DNA of 16,228 bases from CAZJOD01 sp964547525 (GTDB lineage: Bacteria > Bacillota > Clostridia > JAAYHZ01): positions 1 to 16,228 of the forward strand of contig CAZJOD010000087.1 in NCBI GenBank assembly GCA_964547525.1, read 5' to 3'. Positions 1 through 7,167 of this stretch are shown piece after piece (within the stretch, counting starts at the first letter, position 1; each line of letters opens with the position of its first letter). The notes below the pieces were generated by a model, which made no database searches, had not been told where the DNA came from, and saw nothing but the letters and a program-made list of their open reading frames with translations. The position numbers and the translations under genes were made by a program.

Positions 1-40
1 TATAAACATAACCTGTCTTTTTAGTTAACTCTAATGTTGT

Positions 41-70
41 ATTATAAGCATATAGTTATTTAAAACTCAA
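41..70 (-). promoter_or_regulatory. Putative sigma-A promoter reading off the left edge
   Basis: On the minus strand TTGAGT (65-70) is followed after 18 bases by a perfect TATAAT (41-46). It lies just past the stop codon of the DUF4838 gene and points out of the window, so a further minus-strand gene probably begins beyond position 1. The boxes are seen directly; activity is inferred. Confidence 0.5.
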
Positions 71-88
71 ATGTATCTGTAAAATCCA

Positions 89-2239
89 TCAAAGCGTCAA
101 CTCGGCTTTTGCTCCGCTTAGGTCTTCTTCTTCAATAATTTTCTCATACAATTGCTTTTGCCAGCTTGCGGCGGCTAAACTGTCAAAATACATTAACTTA
201 GACTTATATCCTGCTAAAGCCCAAAGGTAAGCGGTACAATTTTCATTTAATGATTTTAATTCATTTGCAATTAGCTTACATTCTTGTTTATTACCTTCTA
301 AATATGCTTTTGCATATTTTAATATCAAATGATAAAAAGTATACATATCGACTCCGTATTCAATATGACTCTTTAATTGTTTTAATCGTTCATATAGTAC
401 AGTGTCTTTATTTTCGTCCGCTAAAGAGTTTATTTTACCATAAGCCAATTTTACTGTTTCAAGTCCGCTTATAAAGTCTATTCCGGCATTATCATCAGAA
501 AGTATCTTATCATATTGAACGTGCTTTGATATAAACGGCTTCTCGGATTTTATATTCCTTTTCAAACTGCTTATCACACCGTCTACAAATTGATAATGGA
601 ATATATACTTAGCATTAGAAAAACCCTTTTCAAGCAGGTTAAATATCTGTTTGATTTCTGATGATTTACCCGGGTAAAACTGTTCCTGTAAAGTATTTAA
701 ATACGCATCAGAATCCAATTTAACATCCCATAACAAAGATGCGTATAAATTATTATTAATAATCTTAGCTCCCCAACTATCGGTTATCATATGCATGAAA
801 TTAAAATGTTTGGCTCCTTGATTGAAATAATCGGGTATATCCTTTTTTATACGATCGGCTAATACTATTGGTATTGAAGCGAAAGAGCTGACATTAAAAT
901 ATTCACCTATAACCAAATCTCCTTTATAATTACGATTTTCTTTTGAAGTCCATTCTCTAATTCTGTCGGCTAAATAAACATTAGCTTCGGTACATTTCCG
1001 ATCAAACAAGTCATGAACATAACAACGTTCGATGGTAAATAATGTTACTACACACATATCATAATCGAAATCATCCGGTAACGGCATATCCGGTTCCGGT
1101 AAAGTTTCGTGATAAGCCGGAACCATCAACATAATATCTCGCTTTAAAAGGCCTTTTTTTACCGCATCTTTGATATATTGCATTAATGTATTCGCTACAA
1201 GAAGTATCTGTCGTGTATAGTTGCCCAAAGCTTTACATTCGTCACATTCACACCATTTTCCATTATCTAAAGGCCATACATTAATGATATCAGCATATTT
1301 TAGTGAACCGCTGACAATAGATTTTAGATAATTTGTGCAAAATTCATGTACCGCATCTTTATTTGACATACAAAAATTATTACCGGTATAGTAACCTTTG
1401 ACAGCGGCTTCTTTATTCACTCCCATATCTCTTTTACCGTTTCTGAGTGCAAACCATTCCGGATGCGTTTCAAAGTATGTTTTTTGCTTTTCACCTTCAG
1501 CCGGTATGAAATTAGGATCCGGTTGATCGGGAGGTAAGTATTCGTACATTCCTTTGTGACCACCACCACACAGTTTTAATCCCAGCTTACTTACATAGTG
1601 ATAATCTTCAACAGCCATAGACATATAGTTTAGTCGGTTCGCTAACATCCAGTCTAGAAAGTTTTTATTTTTATCATCGGAATATCCGCTTAGAAAACCT
1701 CTTGTAATGAAATCAGGCTGTTCTTGAACTTTTTGTGATACAAATGTCAAATCATCAATATCAGGTATGACAAAACCGTCACAATCAGGGGAAATGAACG
1801 AAAATCCTTGAAGCTTTAAATAATGAAACACTGCATACATAACAGCAATTCTCGAGTTTCCTGATAATAAAATCACTCTGTTCTTTCTTGTAATTTCTTG
1901 CACTACATAACCGTCAGGTGACTTTAAATTCTTTGGAAAAACATCTGATCTTTCTACATTCAGATGCTTTAAAATATCATCACATGTATTCTTACCGATT
2001 ACTATAATTGCTATGTCCGATTCGGCAGTCGATTGAATATCATCGACTAACGATATATTTTTTAATCCGGTTGAGCATAAGAAATTATATAACTTGTATG
2101 CTGCAAAAGACTCCGTACAGTAATCGCAAAGACGATTATTTTTATCCCACCAATCAATTTCCTTTTCTGCGAAAGCTGCTGTTTGAATAGATGGAAATGT
2201 TCCATGTTCCGCATAAATTGCAATAGCTTTATTACTCAT
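89..2239 (-). CDS. DUF4838 domain protein (alpha-glucuronidase-like putative glycoside hydrolase)
   Basis: A 716-residue protein without a signal peptide, so probably cytoplasmic. Residues about 75-160 look like the N-terminal domain of GH67-type alpha-glucuronidases, ending in a G-N-S-R..Y-A-V..Y-L-K-L-Q-G-F block (about 127-147). The central part carries the features I associate with DUF4838: a G-G-G-H segment (225-228), HPEWFALRNGKR (259-270), a C-M-S-N segment (290-293) and a C-E-C-D-E-C cluster (330-335). The family has a TIM-barrel-like core and is thought to act on glycans; substrate and catalytic residues are not established, so the activity is inference. The ATG at 2239 has a GGAGG site 6 bases upstream. 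It is the last gene of the leftward block, 114 bases after the M24-fold gene, and appears to have its own promoter (2316-2345). The cysteine cluster might bind metal or may simply be structural. Confidence 0.8.
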   Translation of the reverse strand: MSNKAIAIYAEHGTFPSIQTAAFAEKEIDWWDKNNRLCDYCTESFAAYKLYNFLCSTGLKNISLVDDIQSTAESDIAIIVIGKNTCDDILKHLNVERSDVFPKNLKSPDGYVVQEITRKNRVILLSGNSRIAVMYAVFHYLKLQGFSFISPDCDGFVIPDIDDLTFVSQKVQEQPDFITRGFLSGYSDDKNKNFLDWMLANRLNYMSMAVEDYHYVSKLGLKLCGGGHKGMYEYLPPDQPDPNFIPAEGEKQKTYFETHPEWFALRNGKRDMGVNKEAAVKGYYTGNNFCMSNKDAVHEFCTNYLKSIVSGSLKYADIINVWPLDNGKWCECDECKALGNYTRQILLVANTLMQYIKDAVKKGLLKRDIMLMVPAYHETLPEPDMPLPDDFDYDMCVVTLFTIERCYVHDLFDRKCTEANVYLADRIREWTSKENRNYKGDLVIGEYFNVSSFASIPIVLADRIKKDIPDYFNQGAKHFNFMHMITDSWGAKIINNNLYASLLWDVKLDSDAYLNTLQEQFYPGKSSEIKQIFNLLEKGFSNAKYIFHYQFVDGVISSLKRNIKSEKPFISKHVQYDKILSDDNAGIDFISGLETVKLAYGKINSLADENKDTVLYERLKQLKSHIEYGVDMYTFYHLILKYAKAYLEGNKQECKLIANELKSLNENCTAYLWALAGYKSKLMYFDSLAAASWQKQLYEKIIEEEDLSGAKAELTL

Positions 2240-2315
2240 TTTTTGCCTCCGTCCTTTTAATATTAACAGGTGATCGTAAAAAAACTACCTAAACACCCGT
2301 ATAAAACATATCACC

Positions 2316-2345
2316 ATGATAGATAATCGGATTCTGTTTTGTAAA
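2316..2345 (-). promoter_or_regulatory. Putative promoter of the DUF4838 gene
   Basis: On the minus strand TTTACA (2340-2345) and TATCAT (2316-2321) are separated by 18 bases; each matches five of six consensus positions. The predicted start near 2309 leaves a leader of about 70 bases before the ATG at 2239. The -35 box sits inside a 17-base palindrome (2333-2349). Confidence 0.45.
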
Positions 2346-2349
2346 CAGA
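2333..2349. promoter_or_regulatory. 17-base palindrome over the -35 box of the DUF4838 promoter
   Basis: TCTGTTT and AAACAGA form perfect 7-base arms around TGT. The element lies 4 bases beyond the M24 gene's stop codon and covers the predicted -35 box of the DUF4838 gene. No T-run follows on the minus strand, so it looks more like a repressor operator than a terminator. The binding protein is unknown. Confidence 0.35.
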
Positions 2350-2353
2350 TCAA

Positions 2354-3529
2354 CTATATCACATCTTTCATTAATATTTCATCCATTTGTGGAGAGAGTG
2401 GCTCGCAACCGGTTTCGGTTATTAAGTATCCTGTTTCAATACGTGCACCATGAAATTCGGGATGTCCGAAAAAGCTTACGTCAACACATACGGTCATACC
2501 CGGTAATAATATATCATCGCTATTTGGCCCGAAAAACGGCCCTTCGGCTTCCATTAAACCGATAGTATGTGCAAATGGACAAACAAGATACTTTAACAGA
2601 CCGTTTTTAATAAAACTGTTTCGTGCGGGAATATCCAATTCTTTACCCTTTACACCCGGTTTTAGCATACTTTTGGTCAACCTGAAAGCTTCACGAAGAT
2701 AATTGGCACAATCTTTCTGTGCGACTGTATATTCACCTGATACAGGTAGCGTTTCGCCGAACACTCCCGCATAACCGTTAACTCTCGGAGCTATACCTAA
2801 CATTACCGTTTCACCGGCATTCATCACTTTGTTCAGCGCAGTCGGAACAACCGCTTTCGATCTCTCACCACTTCCGACTATACATGAAAAAGCAAAACTG
2901 TTCGCTCCATTTTTTCTACATACATATTCACCTTCCGCTGCTACTTCATGCTCCATGATACCGGGAGCTACCTTTTTAATCATAGCCTTATAAGCCTTAT
3001 ATGCTAAATCAAACGCCGCTCGAACACTTTGTATTTCCCAATCGGACTTAATAGCTCGTAAAGCTTCATACTCAACGGTCATGTCCGAGAGTTCGCTGTT
3101 TGAAAATCCCGATTCAAATTGTTTATATACATTATGGGGTATTGACGCCGATCCTACTATACCTATTTTATTAATCGGAATGCTTTTATCTTTTAATTCA
3201 ACAGCCAAGGATTCAAATGTGCTGATTGTTGCATTAGGATACTCTTCATCCGGAACCATAAAAGGGGTGAAATTTCGAGTTTCAGTTATAGCACTGCTCA
3301 TTTTTGCAAAAGGTTCGCTTTCAGGTCCACCTAATAATAACGGTTCTCCTATTAAGGGTAAGAAAATACAGCCTTTTTCAAATTGGGGACACCAACCGGT
3401 TAAATACCAACCGTTTGCCACATTAATTTCATCGTAATAAATTAAAGCTGCATCCAGTTGTTTTGCTATCATTATTTCCCTTATCTTTTCTATCCTTGCG
3501 TTAGTTTCTGTAAGATTATAGTATGACAT
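2354..3529 (-). CDS. M24-family (creatinase/aminopeptidase P fold) protein with altered metal site
   Basis: 391 residues with the two-domain layout of aminopeptidase P and creatinase: an N-terminal creatinase-like domain (about 1-150) and a C-terminal pita-bread domain (about 160-380). The pita-bread landmarks are recognisable, but the dinuclear metal site is not canonical. The two Asp ligands are replaced by Gly245 and Val256, the His of the usual G-H-G-I-G-L motif is kept as His321 (AHTIGL), the first Glu ligand is Asp350, and the last Glu is kept (Glu365, R-I-E). The proton-shuttle His after the I-V-x-S-G segment is also absent. Metal-dependent aminopeptidase activity is therefore doubtful. 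A metal-independent creatinase-like hydrolase or a non-catalytic protein fits better. The start chosen is the ATG at 3529, which has AGGTGG 5 bases upstream; a GTG at 3538 in the same frame lies inside that ribosome site. Confidence 0.82.
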   Translation of the reverse strand: MSYYNLTETNARIEKIREIMIAKQLDAALIYYDEINVANGWYLTGWCPQFEKGCIFLPLIGEPLLLGGPESEPFAKMSSAITETRNFTPFMVPDEEYPNATISTFESLAVELKDKSIPINKIGIVGSASIPHNVYKQFESGFSNSELSDMTVEYEALRAIKSDWEIQSVRAAFDLAYKAYKAMIKKVAPGIMEHEVAAEGEYVCRKNGANSFAFSCIVGSGERSKAVVPTALNKVMNAGETVMLGIAPRVNGYAGVFGETLPVSGEYTVAQKDCANYLREAFRLTKSMLKPGVKGKELDIPARNSFIKNGLLKYLVCPFAHTIGLMEAEGPFFGPNSDDILLPGMTVCVDVSFFGHPEFHGARIETGYLITETGCEPLSPQMDEILMKDVI

Positions 3530-3560
3530 TTTAACCACCTTTCAAATATGAATTTTATGT

Positions 3561-3590
3561 ATAATAAACAGTAATATAAAATAAACACAA
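3561..3590 (-). promoter_or_regulatory. Possible promoter of the M24-fold gene
   Basis: On the minus strand TTGTGT (3585-3590) and TATTAT (3561-3566) are separated by 18 bases in the 86-base gap before the ATG at 3529. The -35 box is weak (four of six). Read-through from the upstream gene is equally possible because no terminator is seen between them. Confidence 0.3.
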
Positions 3591-3615
3591 ATTATATATC
3601 CGCTACATGATTAAT

Positions 3616-4386
3616 TTACCAATCTGTAACTTCGGGATAATCACATCCTACCATGCGAATGTCATCAGAGTGACAATTGTGTTCTTTCGCCGCATTTTCT
3701 ACTTCGGTTTTAATTTCATTATGCTCTACATTAGTCATAAATTCAACAATTCTCTTTGTGAATATACTTAAATTTTTCAGACGTTTTTCTTTGTCCATAT
3801 TTATATATCGTATATTTAAAAGATCCAAATATTGATGAGCCATTATATAAATATTCGTATATGCTTTCGTTGTCATATTAAGAAATCGAGAAAATGCAGC
3901 TTCGGATAGTGTTTCTTTCACACACTTAACAAACATAGATTGAAAAAATCTTATTGTTGCAATAGTTTCATCCCATATGACATTTTTACTAAAAGCTATA
4001 TCATACATGTTTGTTTTTGCCAGATTTTTCATTCTAAACCTTACTAATTCATTAAGAGCTATCAGGATATATATCATTTCGGGATACAGATAATTAACCT
4101 TGTAATAAACGTTACTTTTAGGAACAACAATTTCATGATAAATCATTTTATGCTTATCCATTCCGTTTTCTACAAATTCAACTTGCCTGTCACCTTGATA
4201 GGCATGTCTTACATCATAACATAAACCTAATACACGGGATGATATTTTAGCATACCTTTCATCATATGCATCATCATATTCATTTACAGTAATTTCATGA
4301 AACGCTTCGACTAAGTTGTACAAGTCTTCATAATCACCGCTAATACACACACCTGTTAGATTCTCCGTATTCTCTATTTTTAACAT
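3616..4386 (-). CDS. Hypothetical protein, probably DUF6904 family
   Basis: 256 residues, no signal peptide. It begins with an L-x-N-x-x-N-L-T-G-V-x-I-x-G-D-Y segment followed by a very regular L-G-L-C-Y-D-V-R-H-A-Y-Q-G-D-R motif (about 53-67 of the protein), then N-G-M-D. A helix-rich middle contains Y-Y-K-V-N-Y-L-Y-P-E-M and A-L-N-E-L-V. I recognise this pattern from memory as DUF6904, a family without a known function; the assignment should be checked. The Asp, Arg and His residues in the first motif look conserved enough to be functional, but nothing indicates a reaction. The start is placed at the second of two adjacent ATGs (4386), because GGAG is 6 bases from it and only 3 from the first (4389). 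It lies 39 bases after the serine hydrolase gene, with no clear promoter or terminator between, so the two are probably co-transcribed. Confidence 0.7.
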   Translation of the reverse strand: MLKIENTENLTGVCISGDYEDLYNLVEAFHEITVNEYDDAYDERYAKISSRVLGLCYDVRHAYQGDRQVEFVENGMDKHKMIYHEIVVPKSNVYYKVNYLYPEMIYILIALNELVRFRMKNLAKTNMYDIAFSKNVIWDETIATIRFFQSMFVKCVKETLSEAAFSRFLNMTTKAYTNIYIMAHQYLDLLNIRYINMDKEKRLKNLSIFTKRIVEFMTNVEHNEIKTEVENAAKEHNCHSDDIRMVGCDYPEVTDW

Positions 4387-4425
4387 CATAAACTCCGCTT
4401 TTTATTTATAGTATAATTGTTCTTT

Positions 4426-5895
4426 CTAAATTATGGCCGTTCCGCCTGCAAACCCTTGATATTCATCCAAAAACCATTCGGCTGTTTTGGTCATTAAAAC
4501 CGAAATATCATTTCCTTTAAATGAGAATGTTATCCTCAAAGCTCCCAAGTATATATCGGTTATATAAACCAGCATATTCAATTTATACTCTTCGACCCAA
4601 GCGGCAGACGCAAGACATTTGTATGGCTTACCCGGAATTGTTCCTATTTTCTCACCAAAATAATTAGCTTGTGGGAAAAAACCTGAAACCGTCTTTCCTA
4701 TACCAAAAGCAAGTTGTTTTAATCCGGAAGCATTTTCATACTCCCAAACTCCTTCAGTTCCATTAAGCGTAAAGCGCATACGGGATATAGCCATAGGATT
4801 TTCATTCATCCTATACCACACACCGTTTACCATACCGGTACAAGTTGAAGTTAGATTTCCGTATTGAGGCAATATTTCTAAGTTTTCGATTTTTTGTTTT
4901 AATAATTTATTGGTTTCGGGATCTTCTTTTAATGGACCGTCTGACAGATTACATAACACTTCTTCGCGAAAAATATCTGTTATCCCTGTCCCGGTAGGGC
5001 CGGTACCCTGAGTATCCGATATGCATGTAAATATAAAATCTTTATCGGGAAAGCAAAGAGCCAATTGACTACCCATACCTCTGAAAGAGAACCCGTTTTC
5101 TTTTTCACGCCAAATTTGATAACCGTAACCATGATTTCCACCAAGTGAATTGTCTATTTGTTTGGAAGTCGCAGCTTTAATATAATCCTCGGATATTAGT
5201 TGTTGATCTCCCCATTTACCTTTATTCAAACAAACATATGCCAATTTAGTCATATCACGTAATTTACAGATAACTCCGGAGCCTCCCCAGGACGATCCTT
5301 CCGGAGTTTTAATGCACCAGGCTTCTTTTGTAAAACCTATAGGATCTAATAAGCCGGAACGCATATATTCCAAAAAAGGTACTCCGCTTATTCTTTCAAC
5401 TATCGTATTTAGAACAACTGTTGCCGCCGTATCATATGAAAAAATCGTTCCGGGCGGGTGTGAAGGTTCCAAATTGAAAAATGTGGCGGCCCAATCGTCA
5501 TCATAACGACCATATGAATTTCTAGAATGAGGAGTCGACATCATCAAAAGATCACGTATGGTGGCTTGAGCTAAATACCGATGAATATCATTAGGTAATT
5601 TGTCAGGGAAAAAATCTATAACTTTATCAGATAACTTTATTTTTCCTTCATCAATCATTAAACCTATAGCCAAAGAGACAAAGCTTTTACTTACAGAATA
5701 CATACGGTGCATACTTTCTTCCGTATAGGGCTTCCAATAACCTTCTGCCGCTATCTTTGCATACCTTAAAAATAAGAATCCGTGCATACATGTTCTGTCT
5801 TCATCGATCCTCTCAATAAACCTCAGTATAGCCGATGAAGGTATTCCGATACTTTCAGGTGAACATGCCGTTGTAAACAATTGATCAGTATTCAT
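4426..5895 (-). CDS. Beta-lactamase-family serine hydrolase (class C / esterase type)
   Basis: 489 residues in the penicillin-binding-protein-like fold of class C beta-lactamases, D-aminopeptidases and family VIII esterases. The nucleophile motif S-V-S-K gives Ser67 and Lys70. Y-D-T (Tyr154) stands where the catalytic Tyr of the Y-x-N motif lies. R-G-M-G-S-Q (about 272-277) occupies the place of the K-T-G box. Other family signatures are L-L-M-M-S-T, P-P-G-T-I-F-S-Y and H-G-Y-G-Y-Q-I-W. After about residue 340 there is a separate beta-rich C-terminal domain. There is no signal peptide, so an intracellular esterase or amidase is more likely than a resistance enzyme; the substrate is unknown. 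The start is the ATG at 5895, with AAAGGA 9 bases upstream; an in-frame GTG at 5913 has no usable ribosome site. The gene follows the metallo-beta-lactamase gene after 91 bases and probably forms an operon with it and the DUF6904-like gene. Confidence 0.85.
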   Translation of the reverse strand: MNTDQLFTTACSPESIGIPSSAILRFIERIDEDRTCMHGFLFLRYAKIAAEGYWKPYTEESMHRMYSVSKSFVSLAIGLMIDEGKIKLSDKVIDFFPDKLPNDIHRYLAQATIRDLLMMSTPHSRNSYGRYDDDWAATFFNLEPSHPPGTIFSYDTAATVVLNTIVERISGVPFLEYMRSGLLDPIGFTKEAWCIKTPEGSSWGGSGVICKLRDMTKLAYVCLNKGKWGDQQLISEDYIKAATSKQIDNSLGGNHGYGYQIWREKENGFSFRGMGSQLALCFPDKDFIFTCISDTQGTGPTGTGITDIFREEVLCNLSDGPLKEDPETNKLLKQKIENLEILPQYGNLTSTCTGMVNGVWYRMNENPMAISRMRFTLNGTEGVWEYENASGLKQLAFGIGKTVSGFFPQANYFGEKIGTIPGKPYKCLASAAWVEEYKLNMLVYITDIYLGALRITFSFKGNDISVLMTKTAEWFLDEYQGFAGGTAII

Positions 5896-5986
5896 AACAT
5901 ACCATCCTTTCACTCCATGATTTTAAACTGGAATTTATAATATAATTATCGTACAATAAACTTTCTACGGAGATCTTGAACATCCT

Positions 5987-6820
5987 TTATATTATACTAA
6001 TTTCCATGCCGTCATACGACACCGAAAAACCGTATTCCTTTGCAACCGGAACAATTTCATCGTATATGAACAACCCGTTATGGGAAAAGTGGTGAACACA
6101 AAAAACTGTCTTTTGATCTGCACATCCTATAGCAATTAATCTTTCTTTAACTTCCGCATTAGTGCTTAACCCCATATGGCCATGTCTACATTCTTTTATA
6201 CCCGTTGTACAATCTAAAGATACAAAATTAAGATAGGGTTTGTTTTTCTCTAAGTAGTCCCATGTTTCATCCGGAAAATATCCTGTATCATTGGCATACA
6301 TTATGTTCTTTTTATTATCGCCGATAATATAGAATACCGGGGTGCAATTAGGATCATGGTCTGCTTTTAATGCCGTTACAGTATATTCTTCGACATTAAA
6401 AGGTACAAAAGGTGTAATAAGCTCAAACACCACTCTGTTTTGGTTGGATAAATTACATGTATTTATAGTATTGGTAACTTTTTTGCATGTAGCTTCAGTA
6501 CCATATACAGTCAGGGTCGTACCGGGTTTAAGATATGCAAATCCCACACGTCTCATTCCGAAATCATCAGAACACAAATGGTCACTGTGATCGTGCGTCA
6601 TAATCAAACTTTTAACTTTACATAATTCAAGTCCGGTATATAGAACGTGCATATATGTATCGGGTGGGAAATCAATTAGCAATTTATCGTCTACGATTGC
6701 CTGTGAACGTGTTCGTATATTTTTACCCCCTGCTTTTAACGCTTTTTTACAGCTGTCACATTCGCAAAACATTGCCGGAAAACCTTCCGCCGCCGCAGTT
6801 CCTAAATATTTAAATTTCAT
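5987..6820 (-). CDS. Metallo-beta-lactamase-fold hydrolase, PhnP-like phosphodiesterase family
   Basis: 277 residues. The metal motif H-D-H-S-D-H (His76, His78, Asp80, His81) is intact, with His155, Asp178 and a late H-H-F-S-H segment (243-247) as further ligands. Near the N terminus C-x-C-x-x-C (Cys19, Cys21, Cys24) has the spacing of the structural zinc site of E. coli PhnP, which also uses a late His. PhnP cleaves cyclic phosphate esters in phosphonate use, but no other phn gene is present, so the natural substrate here is unknown; cyclic nucleotide, lipoate-ester or other phosphodiester substrates are possible. There is no signal peptide. The ATG at 6820 has an excellent AGGAGG site 5 bases upstream. 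The gene has its own predicted promoter (6859-6888) and is first in a probable run with the serine hydrolase. Confidence 0.85.
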   Translation of the reverse strand: MKFKYLGTAAAEGFPAMFCECDSCKKALKAGGKNIRTRSQAIVDDKLLIDFPPDTYMHVLYTGLELCKVKSLIMTHDHSDHLCSDDFGMRRVGFAYLKPGTTLTVYGTEATCKKVTNTINTCNLSNQNRVVFELITPFVPFNVEEYTVTALKADHDPNCTPVFYIIGDNKKNIMYANDTGYFPDETWDYLEKNKPYLNFVSLDCTTGIKECRHGHMGLSTNAEVKERLIAIGCADQKTVFCVHHFSHNGLFIYDEIVPVAKEYGFSVSYDGMEISII

Positions 6821-6858
6821 ATGAACCTCCTAAAGCAAAAAAATGAATATACAGTATT

Positions 6859-6888
6859 ATTGTAACAGACTTATATGAAGTTGTTCAA
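6859..6888 (-). promoter_or_regulatory. Putative promoter of the PhnP-like gene
   Basis: On the minus strand TTGAAC (6883-6888) and TACAAT (6859-6864) are separated by 18 bases. The predicted start near 6852 gives a leader of about 30 bases before the ATG at 6820. Confidence 0.5.
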
Positions 6889-7094
6889 TAAAAATAAGTT
6901 ATTTCTGATTCATACAAAAGGTATTGAATATAGAGCAATATTTCAAAGTATAAATTGCTTCTATAAAAAGCCTGAAAACCTATTGCGAAGTCTTCAAATA
7001 CAAAACTTAACTAAGAAATAATGAATAAGTAAGTTATATATGCGAATAGAATATTTATAGATAAATCCGGTAATTAAATAAATTGCATGCTATG
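6889..7094. other. Non-coding AT-rich gap between PhnP-like gene and adhE terminator
   Basis: No credible gene on either strand. The only structure noticed is an imperfect inverted repeat at 6929-6965: 11-base arms TATAGAGCAAT and ATTGCTTCTATA with a one-base bulge and a 14-base loop. On the minus strand it is not followed by a T-run. Possible remnant or regulatory hairpin; no function is claimed. Confidence 0.4.
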
Positions 7095-7134
7095 TAAAAA
7101 AGGAAAAGATGTAAACAAACACCTTTTCCTTTTA
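7095..7134 (-). terminator. Intrinsic terminator of adhE
   Basis: Read on the minus strand, arms AAAAGGAAAAGGTGT and ACATCTTTTCCTTTT pair with one G-U wobble around a 6-base loop, and the hairpin ends in a run of six T (7095-7100). It lies about 35 bases after the adhE stop codon. Confidence 0.8.
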
Positions 7135-7167
7135 TGATATAAGTAATCCAATGATTACTAATAAATA

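Noticed and set aside
2333..2349. The palindrome after the M24 gene as an intrinsic terminator
   Set aside because: The hairpin is perfect, but no T-run follows on the minus strand; its overlap with promoter boxes makes an operator the better reading.
3081..3437. A plus-strand open frame of 118 codons
   Set aside because: Entirely antisense to the M24-fold gene, whose protein matches a known fold along its length; no ribosome site and no recognisable protein features.
4426..5895. The serine hydrolase as an antibiotic-resistance beta-lactamase
   Set aside because: It has no signal peptide, has R-G-M-G-S-Q in place of the K-T-G box, and carries an extra C-terminal domain; it fits the esterase/peptidase-like branch of the fold.
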